From Chroococcus sp. FPU101 (lineage in GTDB: Bacteria; Cyanobacteriota; Cyanobacteriia; Cyanobacteriales; Microcystaceae): 64,000 bases of DNA. The notes beneath the pieces are model-generated. The model searched no databases. It saw only the letters and a program-made list of their open reading frames with translations, and was not told the origin of the DNA. Shown here piece after piece: positions 19,881 to 29,563 of the stretch (its first letter is position 1; every line of letters starts with the position of its first letter). Position numbers and translations under genes: made by a program. The DNA lies in assembly GCF_017312365.1 (NCBI RefSeq), contig NZ_BLJI01000001.1:1-64000 (forward strand), in the 5' to 3' direction.

Positions 19881-21893
19881 ATGGTTGTTGCCACCCAGTC
19901 ATTACAAGAACTTTGTGTAAATGCGATCCGCTTCCTCTCGATTGATGCGGTTGAAAAAGCAAAATCAGGTCACCCTGGATTACCAATGGGAGCCGCTCCA
20001 ATGGCTTTCGTCCTTTGGGATCAGTTTATGCGGTTTAATCCCAAAAACCCCAAATGGTTTAACCGGGATCGCTTTGTCCTCTCGGCTGGTCATGGTTGTA
20101 TGTTACAGTACTCCCTGATGCACCTGACAGGCTATGATAGCGTACCGATCGAGCAGATTAAGCAGTTTCGTCAATGGGGTTCTAAAACACCAGGACACCC
20201 CGAAAATTTTATGACTCCAGGCATTGAAGTCACCACAGGGCCACTCGGTCAAGGGATTGCGAATGGCGTTGGTTTAGCGTTGGCTGAAGCACATCTAGCC
20301 GCACGTTTTAATAAACCAGATTGTACAATAGTCGATCATTACACCTACGTCATCTTGGGTGACGGCTGTAATATGGAAGGCATTTCAGGGGAAGCGTGTT
20401 CTATAGCGGGTCACTGGGGTTTAGGAAAATTAATCGCACTCTACGACGATAATCACATCTCGATTGATGGTTCGACGGATATCGCTTTTACCGAAGATGT
20501 TAGCAAACGGTTTGAAGCCTATGGCTGGCACGTGCAACACGTCGAAAATGGCAACACCGATTATGATGCGATCGCAGCCGCCATTGAACAAGCTAAAGCG
20601 GTAACCGATAAGCCATCGATGATTAAAATCACTACCACCATTGGTTATGGCTCCCCCAATAAATCCAATACGGCTGATGTTCATGGGGCCGCCTTGGGTG
20701 CATCAGAAATTGATTTGACTCGTAAACAGTTAGGCTGGGAACACGAACCCTTTGACATCCCTCAAGATGTCCTCAATCACTTCCGTAAAGCCATTGAACG
20801 TGGCGCGAATTACGAAAGCGAATGGAATCAAACTTGGGAAACTTATAAAAATCAATATTCATCTGAAGCAGCCCTTTTTGAACGGATGCTTAGTGGCGAA
20901 CTTCCTGAAGGATGGGATAAAGCACTTCCCACCTATACTCCCGCAGATAAAGGACTGGCAACCCGTAAGCACTCTGAAATCTGTTTGAATGCTCTTGCGC
21001 CTGTTCTTCCTGAATTAATCGGCGGTTCGGCTGATTTAACCCATTCTAACTACACTGAATTAGAACATATCGGTAACTTCCAAAAAGGACAATATCAAGA
21101 AAGAAACGTCCACTTTGGGGTCAGAGAACACGCAATGGGAGCCATTTGTAATGGTATTGCGCTACACAATTCGGGTTTGATTCCTTACGGTGCGACATTC
21201 TTAATCTTTACCGACTATATGCGGAACTCAATTCGTTTGTCGGCTTTATCAGGAGCGGGTGTCATTTGGGTGATGACCCATGATTCTATAGCACTCGGCG
21301 AAGATGGCCCGACTCACCAACCTGTTGAGCATATTGTCTCACTCCGCGCGATTCCAGAGTTAACGGTAATTCGTCCTGCTGATGGAAACGAAACATCGGG
21401 AGCTTATAAAGTAGCGGTCGAAAATGCCAAGAAAAATCGCCCGACTCTACTCGCTCTCTCGCGTCAAAATCTGCCGAATTTAGCGGGTTCTTCGATTGAT
21501 ATTGTTGCTAAAGGGGCTTATATTCTTAGCGACAGTGAAGGAACACCTGATTTAATTCTGATTGGTACAGGTGGCGAAACCTATCAATGTGAGAAAGCGG
21601 CCGAGATTTTACGCGGTGAAGGTACAAAAGTTCGGGTGGTTTCGATGCCGAGTTGGGAATTATTCGACGAACAAGATTCAGACTACAGAGAATCTGTACT
21701 ACCCAAAGCGGTCAGAAAACGCCTCGCTGTTGAAGCAGGTATTAGCCTTGGTTGGTGTCGCTATGTGACCGATGAAGGTTCTACCATCAGTGTTGATACC
21801 TTTGGTGCATCTGCTCCAGGCAACGTGATTTTAGAAAAGTATGGCTATACGATCGATAATATCGTCGCTAAAGCGAAAGCCTTACTCGGATAA
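19881..21893 (+). CDS. tkt: Transketolase
   Basis: 670 residues. Thiamine diphosphate signature elements include [22 protein letters not shown] at the N-terminus (only part quoted here: [11 protein letters not shown]), the [13 protein letters not shown] motif that binds Mg and ThDP, and the pyrimidine-domain stretch [15 protein letters not shown]. It works in the Calvin-Benson and pentose phosphate cycles. The acpP-fabF-tkt order is common in cyanobacteria. A hairpin terminator follows. Confidence 0.98.
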   Translation: MVVATQSLQELCVNAIRFLSIDAVEKAKSGHPGLPMGAAPMAFVLWDQFMRFNPKNPKWFNRDRFVLSAGHGCMLQYSLMHLTGYDSVPIEQIKQFRQWGSKTPGHPENFMTPGIEVTTGPLGQGIANGVGLALAEAHLAARFNKPDCTIVDHYTYVILGDGCNMEGISGEACSIAGHWGLGKLIALYDDNHISIDGSTDIAFTEDVSKRFEAYGWHVQHVENGNTDYDAIAAAIEQAKAVTDKPSMIKITTTIGYGSPNKSNTADVHGAALGASEIDLTRKQLGWEHEPFDIPQDVLNHFRKAIERGANYESEWNQTWETYKNQYSSEAALFERMLSGELPEGWDKALPTYTPADKGLATRKHSEICLNALAPVLPELIGGSADLTHSNYTELEHIGNFQKGQYQERNVHFGVREHAMGAICNGIALHNSGLIPYGATFLIFTDYMRNSIRLSALSGAGVIWVMTHDSIALGEDGPTHQPVEHIVSLRAIPELTVIRPADGNETSGAYKVAVENAKKNRPTLLALSRQNLPNLAGSSIDIVAKGAYILSDSEGTPDLILIGTGGETYQCEKAAEILRGEGTKVRVVSMPSWELFDEQDSDYRESVLPKAVRKRLAVEAGISLGWCRYVTDEGSTISVDTFGASAPGNVILEKYGYTIDNIVAKAKALLG

Positions 21894-21918
21894 GATTTTT
21901 TCTCCATTTAGTTAAACA

Positions 21919-21948
21919 GGGTGGACTCAAAAGGGTTCACCCTTTTTG
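21919..21948 (+). terminator. Terminator between tkt and the DUF421 gene
   Basis: GGGTGGACTC pairs imperfectly with GGGTTCACCC and is followed by TTTTTGTTTT. It overlaps the stop codon of the convergent DUF421 gene, so it may act in both directions. Confidence 0.75.
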
Positions 21949-22500
21949 TTTTAACATTTCTTCAATGCGATCAAGTTGTTCCATAATATGTTGTTGATAA
22001 GTGCCTTCATCCATTTTTAACGATTGTGGTTCAACCGATAAACTACCGTCTGTTTCTAAAATCGCTTTTCTGACCTCTGATAGTTTTCTAAACCCCTGAC
22101 GACGCAAACTGGCTTTTAATTCTGCTGGTGTAATGACTTCTGAGGCTAAATTTTCTGGAATAATTTGACCGTTTTTGAGCAATATCGTCGGTATGCCCTC
22201 TAAAATACGCAAAAACGTTGAATAACGATAAGCTAATCGCACCACAATATAGTTAACGAGTAATAGTGTTGCCGCACCGACAAAGCCACCGAGAACCGAA
22301 TTATCATTACCGATAATGGCATTTTGAACTGTATTTGAGATTAAAAGAAGTACCACTAAATCAAAGCCTGTCATTTGGCCGAGTTCTCTTTTTCCACCGA
22401 GACGTAGAGCAATGAGTAAGAAAAAGTAAACCAGAATTGACCGAACAATTTTTTCTAGAATGGGGACTTCAGAGACGAAAAGATCGTTATAGAATTCCAT
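21937..22500 (-). CDS. DUF421/YetF-like membrane protein
   Basis: 187 residues. Three hydrophobic helices at the N-terminus include the family motif RLGGKRELGQMTGFDLVVLLLISN, here split over the second helix, followed by the soluble YetF-type domain with VLLKNGQIIPENLA-like (ILLKNGQIIPENLASE) and LRRQGFRKLSEV elements. The family is widespread and of unknown biochemical role; some members affect spore or stress phenotypes. It is convergent with the transketolase gene. Confidence 0.88.
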   Translation of the reverse strand: MEFYNDLFVSEVPILEKIVRSILVYFFLLIALRLGGKRELGQMTGFDLVVLLLISNTVQNAIIGNDNSVLGGFVGAATLLLVNYIVVRLAYRYSTFLRILEGIPTILLKNGQIIPENLASEVITPAELKASLRRQGFRKLSEVRKAILETDGSLSVEPQSLKMDEGTYQQHIMEQLDRIEEMLKQKG

Positions 22501-22764
22501 AATAAGTTTTATTTATCTTAGATGAGCATTAGATCATTCTAAATTTAGAAATCTTTATGCTAAAATTAGATTTTTTCTAAGAGGTCTATATTATCGCAAA
22601 ATTTATTCAATTTTGGCGAAATTCTTAAAAAATTTACTTTTAAGAAGATCTAACCTTAGTCATTGTATTAAATTATATCAAGCTTTCAAGTAATTAAGTC
22701 TAAGAGTTAGATGACTTTCAGTTTACTAAACTCAAGAATTTTATATTAATAAAGGAGATTGATT

Positions 22765-23535
22765 TTGCATAACATAAAAGTGATTGAGTCACTTAAAAAA
22801 TTAGTAAAATCTCGTCTGACACTTCAACAATCTAGAGTGTTTAGTCATTATTACTACTCTTTGCTCTGTGGTGATGATCTACCGAAGTTGGCAACCATTT
22901 ATCGGACAGACAAGTGGGGAGTTCACTTTTATGCAAAACACTATCAAACTCATTTTAGTCCTATTAAAAAAGAGAAATTAAAAATTTTAGAAATTGGGAT
23001 AGGTGGCTATCAATACCCAGAACGGGGTGGATGTTCTTTAAGAATGTGGCGAACCTATTTTCCTAATAGTATGATCTATGGAATTGATATTCATGACAAA
23101 AGTTATCATGATGAACAACGAATTAAAACCTTTAAAGGCAGTCAAATTGATCAATCTTTTTTAGAAGAAGTTTTGTCTATAACAGAAGAATTAGATATCA
23201 TTATTGATGATGGAAGCCATATGAATGATCATGTTATCATCACTTTTGAATTTCTTTTTCCAAAACTTAAAAATGGTGGGATTTATGTAGTAGAAGATAC
23301 ACAGACCTCTTATTTATCGAGTTTTAAGGGAAGTTTTAATGATTTTAACTCTCCTAAAACAATTATGGGGTATTTTAAAAACTTAGTCGATGGCTTGAAT
23401 TATGAAGAAATTCCAGCCGAACATTATCAAGTTAATTATTTGACACAAAATATTGTTGCTTTATATTTTTATCATAATTTAATTTTTATTTATAAAGGAA
23501 TTAATAAAGAGGGATCGAATATTAAAAAAAGTTAG
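22765..23535 (+). CDS. Class I SAM-dependent methyltransferase (MycE/TylE-like)
   Basis: About 256 residues. I choose the TTG at 22765 because AAGGAG lies seven bases before it; the TTG at 22759 is too close to that site. The SAM-binding region is KILEIGIGGYQ, then a GIDIHDKS acidic strand end and IIDDGSHMNDH, a metal- or acceptor-binding pattern seen in macrolide sugar O-methyltransferases such as MycE and TylE. It ends abruptly with an AT-rich, Lys/Asn-rich tail. The gene is noticeably more AT-rich than its neighbours and follows a 260-base AT-rich gap, suggesting transfer. The substrate is unknown, probably a sugar. Confidence 0.7.
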   Translation: MHNIKVIESLKKLVKSRLTLQQSRVFSHYYYSLLCGDDLPKLATIYRTDKWGVHFYAKHYQTHFSPIKKEKLKILEIGIGGYQYPERGGCSLRMWRTYFPNSMIYGIDIHDKSYHDEQRIKTFKGSQIDQSFLEEVLSITEELDIIIDDGSHMNDHVIITFEFLFPKLKNGGIYVVEDTQTSYLSSFKGSFNDFNSPKTIMGYFKNLVDGLNYEEIPAEHYQVNYLTQNIVALYFYHNLIFIYKGINKEGSNIKKS

Positions 23536-23644
23536 CAATTGCGTGCAGGTAGAGAAAAAGAACTAAACTTTGCTCTATTTCAAATAAACGCTACAATCAA
23601 TCTTGGGTGGAGACAACGAAGTCAACCTGTAGGAGCTAATAAAA

Positions 23645-24439
23645 GTGTTAGAGTTATATCAATTTGAGTTATCCCAATATTCTGAGAAAGTCCGCCTCAT
23701 TTTAGATTACAAGGGTTTAGAATACAAAAAAATTGAAGTCGTTCCGGGAGTCGGACAACTTGAAGTCTTTCGTCTTTCAGGACAGCGACAAGTTCCCGTA
23801 CTCAAAGATGGTGAAACGGTCATCGCTGATTCTACTGAAATTGCTCTCTATTTAGATAGTAAATATCCTGAAAAACCGATTATTCCTTCAGATCCCGTTG
23901 CGAGAGGACAATGTTTACTGATTGAAGAATGGGCTGATGAATCGATTGGTTCTAAAGGTCGTACCGCTTTTATCGGTGCATTTAACCAAAATCAGAATTT
24001 TAGAACGGTTTTTTTACCTAGAGAAGTTCCTGAATTTGTCAGAACGTTAGTCGGTTCGGTTCCTAATGAATTTCTAGAAGTGTTGGGTACAGGAGTTGGT
24101 TTTAGTAAAGATGCGATTAAAAGTGCCAACAGAAGTGTTAAACAGGATTTAGAGGCATTGAGTTTAATATTACAAAATAGACCCTATTTAGTAACTGATC
24201 AGCCAACATTAGCTGATTTAGCGGTGGCTGGACTGAGTATGATTATTAAGTTTCCTTCGGGTAATTATCTGGATTTACCCAACGAATTGCAAGGGAAAGG
24301 GGTTCCTAGTTTAGCAGATAATAGTGCATATGATCCGTTTTTTGAGTGGCGCGATCGCCTATATACTCAGTTTCGTCGTCCTTTGTTGCCGAAAAATCCG
24401 CCTTCTGGTGATTCTCCAACATCTATTGAAATTGAATGA
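23645..24439 (+). CDS. Glutathione S-transferase family protein
   Basis: 264 residues from a GTG at 23645 with AGGAG upstream. The N-terminal thioredoxin-like domain shows LYQFELSQYSEKVRLILDYKGL, the cis-Pro strand RQVPVLKDGETVIADSTEIALYL with the glutathione-binding DS/E pair, and an all-helical C-terminal domain with the N-capping motif LADLAVAGLS. The stop overlaps the start of the next gene (ATGA), so the two are coupled. The substrate is unknown. Confidence 0.88.
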   Translation: MLELYQFELSQYSEKVRLILDYKGLEYKKIEVVPGVGQLEVFRLSGQRQVPVLKDGETVIADSTEIALYLDSKYPEKPIIPSDPVARGQCLLIEEWADESIGSKGRTAFIGAFNQNQNFRTVFLPREVPEFVRTLVGSVPNEFLEVLGTGVGFSKDAIKSANRSVKQDLEALSLILQNRPYLVTDQPTLADLAVAGLSMIIKFPSGNYLDLPNELQGKGVPSLADNSAYDPFFEWRDRLYTQFRRPLLPKNPPSGDSPTSIEIE

Positions 24440-24753
24440 GTGCCTATGAAGAAATTTATGCGATCATACGTCAAATCCCTAGAGGAAAAGTAGCCACTTA
24501 CGGTCAAATCGCTATGAAAGCGAATCGTTTGGGTCATGCGCGTCTTGTGGGATATGCGCTACATCGACTCGCACCGCATCAAAATGATGTACCTTGGCAT
24601 CGCGTTGTTAATGCCAAGGGTGAGATATCTTATTCAATTTTTCGACAGGGTGGGGACTATTTACAGCGAAATCTTTTAGAAGATGAAGGGGTTTTGTTTA
24701 GTCCAGACGAGAAAATTAACTTAAAAAAATATCAATGGCAACCTGAGCCATGA
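24436..24753 (+). CDS. Alkyltransferase-like protein (ATL), MGMT homologue without active-site Cys
   Basis: 105 residues. The DNA-binding fold of O6-methylguanine methyltransferase is clear: IPRGKVATYGQIA, ARLVGYAL and VPWHRVVNAKG. The PCHR motif of true alkyltransferases is PWHR here, so the reactive cysteine is replaced by Trp, which defines ATL proteins. These bind O6-alkylguanine and flag it for nucleotide excision repair. It is translationally coupled to the GST gene, giving an electrophile-defence pair. Confidence 0.9.
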   Translation: MSAYEEIYAIIRQIPRGKVATYGQIAMKANRLGHARLVGYALHRLAPHQNDVPWHRVVNAKGEISYSIFRQGGDYLQRNLLEDEGVLFSPDEKINLKKYQWQPEP

Positions 24754-24809
24754 ACTTTTTTGGCTGATTTGGGTCTAGTAGTGTAGTTAATCAAGTGGGT
24801 AAAATCAGA

Positions 24810-25490
24810 ATGGTTAAGCAAAACTACATAGTACCGAAAGTATTCAAGTTTGAGGATAACACCTCTGGACGCTATTGGCAAATTCGTTTAGTTGGTACTA
24901 CAGAGATGCCAGAATGGGTATTTAATGATGTTTTGGCAGTTCTTTATCCTAAACTCGATATGGAAGAGTATGGCGATTATTTTGCCACGATTCCAGAGCC
25001 TTGGAAAAGCCAAAAACCAGTTATGACGTCAGATGGTGAGCAATTAGTTTCTACTTTATATGAAGCGGGATTATACTATTTAATTGCTCAGTCTAATAGT
25101 CCATTAATGTTACCATTCCAACAATGGATTACACGCGAAATTTTACCCGTGATTCGACCTAAAAGAAATCATTCGGTTATTGGTACCTTACCAGCAGATA
25201 ACCCATCGGTCAAAGATAAATTAGAAACAATTAGATTAGGAATGGATTTACTCTATGAGTTAGGGGGAATTGATGATTATATTCGTTTAGCCATTCGAGA
25301 ACAAGTTAGAGAAATCTTATTAGATAATGCTTTACAATCGTTTGATGATTTGACAAAGAAAAATCGTAAATGGCATCAGCTAGACGCTAAATCTCTAGAC
25401 TCTGTATCACCTTTGCATCACAATAATAATCATCAGAAATCTAATTCCGATAGTCTTTTATCTAATTATAAAACCGATGAATCTATTTAA
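24810..25490 (+). CDS. BRO-N domain protein (phage antirepressor-like)
   Basis: About 226 residues from the ATG at 24810 (MVKQNYIVPK); a GTG at 24795 is also in frame. The BRO-N core is visible: VSTLYEAGLYYLIAQSNSP, then PFQQWITREILPVIR. BRO-N domains bind DNA and occur in phage antirepressors. The C-terminal part is helical (LETIRLGMDLLYELGGIDDY) with a polar Ser/Asn-rich tail. No other phage gene is near, so it is a domesticated or orphan copy, a type common in cyanobacterial chromosomes. Confidence 0.65.
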   Translation: MVKQNYIVPKVFKFEDNTSGRYWQIRLVGTTEMPEWVFNDVLAVLYPKLDMEEYGDYFATIPEPWKSQKPVMTSDGEQLVSTLYEAGLYYLIAQSNSPLMLPFQQWITREILPVIRPKRNHSVIGTLPADNPSVKDKLETIRLGMDLLYELGGIDDYIRLAIREQVREILLDNALQSFDDLTKKNRKWHQLDAKSLDSVSPLHHNNNHQKSNSDSLLSNYKTDESI

Positions 25491-25536
25491 GACTAACTTG
25501 ATGCTCAACATATAAAATCATATTTTGCTAAATTGT

Positions 25537-27006
25537 TTATCTAACCGAAAAAGCATCGCTAAAACGTCGAGTAATCGGTTCTATAAAGAAAGTTAGTACT
25601 GACTTTTGACGAGTCACAATGTCTGCTGTAGCAGTCATCCCTGGTACTAATTTAACTTCTTTTCCCCTAACTATCATGAATTTTTTATCTAATTCAATGG
25701 TAGTTTTATAAACTAATCCTAATTCTTTATTTTCTTCATCAACCGTTGCATTAGGATCAACTCTTAGGACTGTTCCAGAAATTGTTCCAAATTCTTGAAA
25801 CGGAAAAGTCGTTAATTTGATTTTAACTGGATCACCAGGATTAATAAAACCAATATCTCTATTTAAAACTTTTGCTTCTAATAAAATACTATCCCCGCTT
25901 GGTAAAATTGATAATAAATCTTCGCCTTTTTGAACAGGGCCACGAGTGGCTTTAACTTCGTACACCGTCCCGTCAATGGGTGCTTTAATTAATTCAAAAG
26001 TTTTTTCTTTTTTGGCTTTGTCGAGTTGTCCAACAGCATAGGCTAATTCTTCTTGCCGTTGATTTAAGCGGGTTAAAATTTCAGTTTGACGTTCAGTTTG
26101 TAGACGGTTGTTTTGTGAAGATGCACTTTCATAAGATTTCTGGGCCGCGATGATGGTTTCTTTTTGGGCGGCAATATCTGAGAGAAACGAAACAACTTTA
26201 TCTTGAGCCGTTACTAATTCATTTTCAGCCCGAATCACCTCCGCTTCGGTTTGAATAATTTGGTTTTGCACTTCCACATATTCTAAACGAGGAATCGCTT
26301 GATTTTCAGGTGCAACTAAGATTCTTAAAGCTTCTTCTTTTTGTTTAGAATTAGCTAAAGCTTCTCTTGCTTTTTCTAAAATAGTTGCTGCTTTTTGTTC
26401 GGTAATGCGAGCCGTTTTGAGGTTTTCTTCTAGACGAGATAAACGAGCCTTCGCTTCTTGTTTTCCTGCTAACTGTTTATTCGCTTCTGCTAGTGCTGTA
26501 GTACGACGTGCTTCGTAGTCTGACCGACGAGCGGCTAAAAGTTGATCTTGGGGGGTATTTCCTGTAGTGGTTTGATTAGATTTTTCTGCATTGAGACGAG
26601 CGATATCTTGTTGAATCAGTTTTACAGAATTTTGTAGACGGTTAATTTCAGTTTGGGCTAAAGCATCATCTTTTTCTAATAAAATCGCATCTTTTTTGAC
26701 CTGTTCTCCAGCTTTAACTTTCACTTCTCGGATAATACCATCCGTAATCGCTCTAACGGGTCTTAAGCTTTTTGAAGGAATGATTTTACCCGTTGCGATC
26801 GCCACTTCATCTACTTGAGCATGATAAGCCCAAGTAAGTCCCCCAAAAATCAGCAGTGAAATTGTACCCGCAAGTAAACGGGTATAGAGTGGGGGTAATT
26901 CTTGAATCGCTTTGCCTAATTCATAGGAAAGATAGTCATTTTGCTCGGCGAATCGTTCTTTGGTCTGTCGAGCATGAGCAGGTGAAAAAATAATCGGAGA
27001 TTTCAT
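25537..27006 (-). CDS. HlyD-family periplasmic adaptor (membrane fusion protein)
   Basis: 489 residues. One N-terminal TM helix (LLAGTISLLIFGGLTWAYHA), a lipoyl/biotinyl half-motif (VRAITDGIIREVKVKAGEQVKKD), a long coiled-coil hairpin of about 230 residues, and the returning half with IKAPIDGTVYEVKATRGPVQKGE, then a beta-barrel domain. Such adaptors link an inner-membrane ABC exporter to a TolC-like channel. No exporter ATPase or TolC lies beside it; the gene downstream in its operon direction is not one. The partner is therefore elsewhere. Confidence 0.88.
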   Translation of the reverse strand: MKSPIIFSPAHARQTKERFAEQNDYLSYELGKAIQELPPLYTRLLAGTISLLIFGGLTWAYHAQVDEVAIATGKIIPSKSLRPVRAITDGIIREVKVKAGEQVKKDAILLEKDDALAQTEINRLQNSVKLIQQDIARLNAEKSNQTTTGNTPQDQLLAARRSDYEARRTTALAEANKQLAGKQEAKARLSRLEENLKTARITEQKAATILEKAREALANSKQKEEALRILVAPENQAIPRLEYVEVQNQIIQTEAEVIRAENELVTAQDKVVSFLSDIAAQKETIIAAQKSYESASSQNNRLQTERQTEILTRLNQRQEELAYAVGQLDKAKKEKTFELIKAPIDGTVYEVKATRGPVQKGEDLLSILPSGDSILLEAKVLNRDIGFINPGDPVKIKLTTFPFQEFGTISGTVLRVDPNATVDEENKELGLVYKTTIELDKKFMIVRGKEVKLVPGMTATADIVTRQKSVLTFFIEPITRRFSDAFSVR

Positions 27007-27018
27007 AAATAGTATATT

Positions 27019-27687
27019 CTAACCAACTCGTTTTAATTCTTCTGTGAGCATTTTTTGGTAGATTCTACTTAAATGAGGACTCATAGAATTGGTTTCAATA
27101 CCATATCCTAAACTTGTCCAAGTCGGGGAGAGTAATTTTAAAACCGCTTCGATTTTACCTTGTTGGAGTTTCTGAGAAATATTAACACCCCAGGCACTCT
27201 GATCATTTAGCCAAGCATACACGACTCGATCTTGATATTCTGGTTCAAAGCTATAATTTTTCCACCACAAAACACCAGAGGGTCTCGGATGATATTTTTG
27301 GGCTTTTTCGTACCAAGTAGTATTGAGAAATTGATAACGTCCTGCGGCCGTGCTACATTGACCTATATTCGGCCCTACCAGAATTGGCATACATTGTTCA
27401 GGGTGTTTGCTCAAATCAGCGACGTATTTTCCACCGTACAATACATAATAGGGTTTAGTAACATTGGATTCACTTGCGGTAATGGTACGCATCAAAGCCC
27501 GAATATAAGGATCTCCGCCTGTCATGGCTAGAGGCTGATTGAGGTATGATGACTCAAGCATTGATTTGGAGAATTGCTGAGTTAGGGTATTTACAAAAGC
27601 GGGTAACCGTCCCTGAAAAGCGAGTAGCGTTAGAATTGAAAGACCAAAAAGGGTTTTAGCGAAAAAATTTGTCTGTCTGTTGCTCAT
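27019..27687 (-). CDS. Exported lysozyme-like muramidase
   Basis: 222 residues. A signal peptide or anchor (TLFGLSILTLLAFQG) precedes a lambda-endolysin-like domain: ALMRTITASESNVTKPYYVLYGGKY (quoted in part) with the likely catalytic Glu in TASESN, and a STAAGRYQFLNTTWYEKA motif characteristic of this fold. It would cut peptidoglycan glycan strands in the periplasm. The stop lies 12 bases before the HlyD start, so the two are co-transcribed: this suggests the hydrolase makes room for, or helps assemble, the trans-envelope exporter. Confidence 0.8.
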   Translation of the reverse strand: MSNRQTNFFAKTLFGLSILTLLAFQGRLPAFVNTLTQQFSKSMLESSYLNQPLAMTGGDPYIRALMRTITASESNVTKPYYVLYGGKYVADLSKHPEQCMPILVGPNIGQCSTAAGRYQFLNTTWYEKAQKYHPRPSGVLWWKNYSFEPEYQDRVVYAWLNDQSAWGVNISQKLQQGKIEAVLKLLSPTWTSLGYGIETNSMSPHLSRIYQKMLTEELKRVG

Positions 27688-27796
27688 TCTGTATTTTTAG
27701 TCTAGAAATGCAGCCTTATGAGATATAGTCATCAAAATAGAACTTGAGTAACTATTCTCAATTGTAGCTAAATTAATTTTGAGACTAATTTACCGA

Positions 27797-28456
27797 CTAA
27801 GCCACATTTGTAAACATTTGTTCCCAATTTTTCGCAGGAGCATCTGGTGAAGTGACAATTTCTACAATTTTGTTCTTTGCTTGGGGATAAAAAAGTGATT
27901 CTACGCAAACTTGGGCGACTTTTGTTCTGGGTATACTGCCCTCAAACAGGGTATCTGCGGATGACAAAAGAATTGGTTCTACGTTATCTTCGTTTTTAAG
28001 GCCACCAGGACGAACGATAGTATAGTTTAGTCCGCTATTGATTAAGTAGTCTTCTCCCTGTTTTTTCCAATAGAGAATTAACCAAAATAGGTTTAGAGGA
28101 TGAAAAAATTTAGAGGTGCAAAGCGAGGATACAAAAACAAACTGCTGTATTCCAGTTGCTTTTGCTGCATCAACTAAATTTTTAGTTCCTTGAAAATCAA
28201 CGGAATAAGGTTCTGTCGGGTTAAAACTCGGTTTAGCTCCAGTAGCACATAATAACACTGTACTATCGGCGATTGCGCTGGTCAAGGTTTCGGGTTGTTT
28301 TACGTCGCCTAAGACTAATTCGGCTTGAGGTGGTAAAATTTCCTTTGCGGTTTCTAGGTTTCTAACTAAGGCTCTGACAGGAATATTTTTACTAACTAAC
28401 TCCTTGACAATTCTACGACCCGTTTGACCCGTTGCTCCAGCTACAAACGCTTTCAT
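27797..28456 (-). CDS. Atypical SDR, NAD(P)H-binding (NmrA/Ycf39-like)
   Basis: 219 residues. The dinucleotide site is VAGATGQTGRRIVKEL near residues 4-19, and the family strand LVLGDVKQPETL plus FVFVSSLCTSKF follow. A YxxxK pair is not evident, which is usual in the atypical SDR class. Members act as assembly factors or oxidoreductases in thylakoids, but the role here is not known. Confidence 0.82.
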   Translation of the reverse strand: MKAFVAGATGQTGRRIVKELVSKNIPVRALVRNLETAKEILPPQAELVLGDVKQPETLTSAIADSTVLLCATGAKPSFNPTEPYSVDFQGTKNLVDAAKATGIQQFVFVSSLCTSKFFHPLNLFWLILYWKKQGEDYLINSGLNYTIVRPGGLKNEDNVEPILLSSADTLFEGSIPRTKVAQVCVESLFYPQAKNKIVEIVTSPDAPAKNWEQMFTNVA

Positions 28457-28598
28457 CTTGGTTACCCCAGTTTTTTCTAGAATAGGTAATACTATTATCT
28501 AAAAAACATTATGAACCTCTTTCTATCTTTTTGCTAGAATCCTTGGATGGATGGAATAGCAAAAAGAACTTATTAACCCTCACCCTAAGAGTCAGGTT

Positions 28599-29309
28599 AT
28601 GCAGTGTCAATATGTTAACCCCAATCCCGATAATTTTTCTGAGCATGAGTTATCAACTGCTATAGATTTGAAGATTGCTCATTTTCAAGCTCATTTTGAA
28701 GGCTGTATGGAGATGTACAGTGATGCCCAAACGGTAGCAGAATACTTAAATCAACATGAAGGGTGGTTTTGTCGATGTGCTGAACCCCTGAAAACTGAAC
28801 CGATAGGCAATAATGGTTATATTTTAGCAGTTGGTAAATATGGAGCGTTTGGTTACGATGTGGAACCGAGAATGGCTGTAGTCTTAGAACCGCCTCTCAA
28901 CGGGGTTTATCATATGCACAGTATTCCGTTAGGAGAAGAACATTTAGGCTATCAAATTGATTATCAAGCTTTGATGTCCTTAAGTGAGGTGGCTGCTTCT
29001 CAGGCTGCGTCGGGTTTAGAAAGCGCGTTTAGAAATCAAGGAATAAATCAGTTACCCGTTGTCGTAACTAAAGTGACTTGGGAGTTACATATGGATGTTA
29101 TGGTCAAATTCCCGAAATTGATCTCTAAATTACCTTGGAAGGTAGTTCAGACGACTGGCGATCGTTTATTATCAGAAATTATCCGTCAAATTTCGCCCCG
29201 TTTAACCTACAAAGTTCAGCAAGATTTTCACAATCGTATGAATTTACCGATGCCCTCAAAAACAGGACGCAAGTTTCAAAAAATTGATATAAATACTTTA
29301 GCCGCTTAA
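28599..29309 (+). CDS. DUF1997 protein
   Basis: 236 residues. It carries the conserved cyanobacterial/plant pattern of DUF1997: the FEGCMEMYSDAQTVAEYLNQH start, RMAVVLEPPLNGVYHMHSI, and a helical C-terminus. The fold is probably a START/SRPBCC-like lipid-binding barrel, by inference. The function is unknown; plant homologues are plastid proteins. It is a single gene followed by a dispersed palindrome. Confidence 0.8.
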   Translation: MQCQYVNPNPDNFSEHELSTAIDLKIAHFQAHFEGCMEMYSDAQTVAEYLNQHEGWFCRCAEPLKTEPIGNNGYILAVGKYGAFGYDVEPRMAVVLEPPLNGVYHMHSIPLGEEHLGYQIDYQALMSLSEVAASQAASGLESAFRNQGINQLPVVVTKVTWELHMDVMVKFPKLISKLPWKVVQTTGDRLLSEIIRQISPRLTYKVQQDFHNRMNLPMPSKTGRKFQKIDINTLAA

Positions 29310-29330
29310 TTTAATAGGTTCAATCTGTTG

Positions 29331-29364
29331 TGTAGAGACGCGATAGATCACGTCTCTATTTATA
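29331..29364. repeat. Dispersed palindrome, copy 2
   Basis: TGTAGAGACGCGATAGATCACGTCTCTA-type inverted repeat followed by TTTATACA; the arms TAGAGACG and CGTCTCTA pair exactly. It is 21 bases after the DUF1997 stop. Related to copies at 12331-12357 and 61111-61184. Confidence 0.75.
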
Positions 29365-29387
29365 CAAAATGAAAATCTAGCTAAAAT

Positions 29388-29504
29388 TTAAGCTTCACTT
29401 TCAATATAAATGAATAAAAGTCCCATAACGACGGCTGGCAATAACCAGCAAGTTAGGGGAATCATGATCCAGGGTAAAAAAGAAGCTGCGTAAGCACCAT
29501 TCAT
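29388..29504 (-). CDS. psaI: Photosystem I subunit VIII (PsaI)
   Basis: A 38-residue protein, start [13 protein letters not shown] at 29504, stop TAA at 29390-29388. One TM helix ([20 protein letters not shown]) and the ending ESEA match PsaI closely. AGGAG lies nine bases before the ATG. PsaI sits next to PsaL at the trimerisation face of photosystem I. It follows psaL after 59 bases in the same direction, the typical cyanobacterial order. Confidence 0.95.
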   Translation of the reverse strand: MNGAYAASFLPWIMIPLTCWLLPAVVMGLLFIYIESEA

Positions 29505-29563
29505 GTGAATTTCTCCTATCTAAAGATTTAGAAACAGATGACAATTAAATGATTCCAAAAAAG

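Noticed and set aside
24810-25490. BRO-N protein as evidence of a prophage
   Set aside because: No integrase, structural or lysis genes nearby; a single such gene does not make a prophage.
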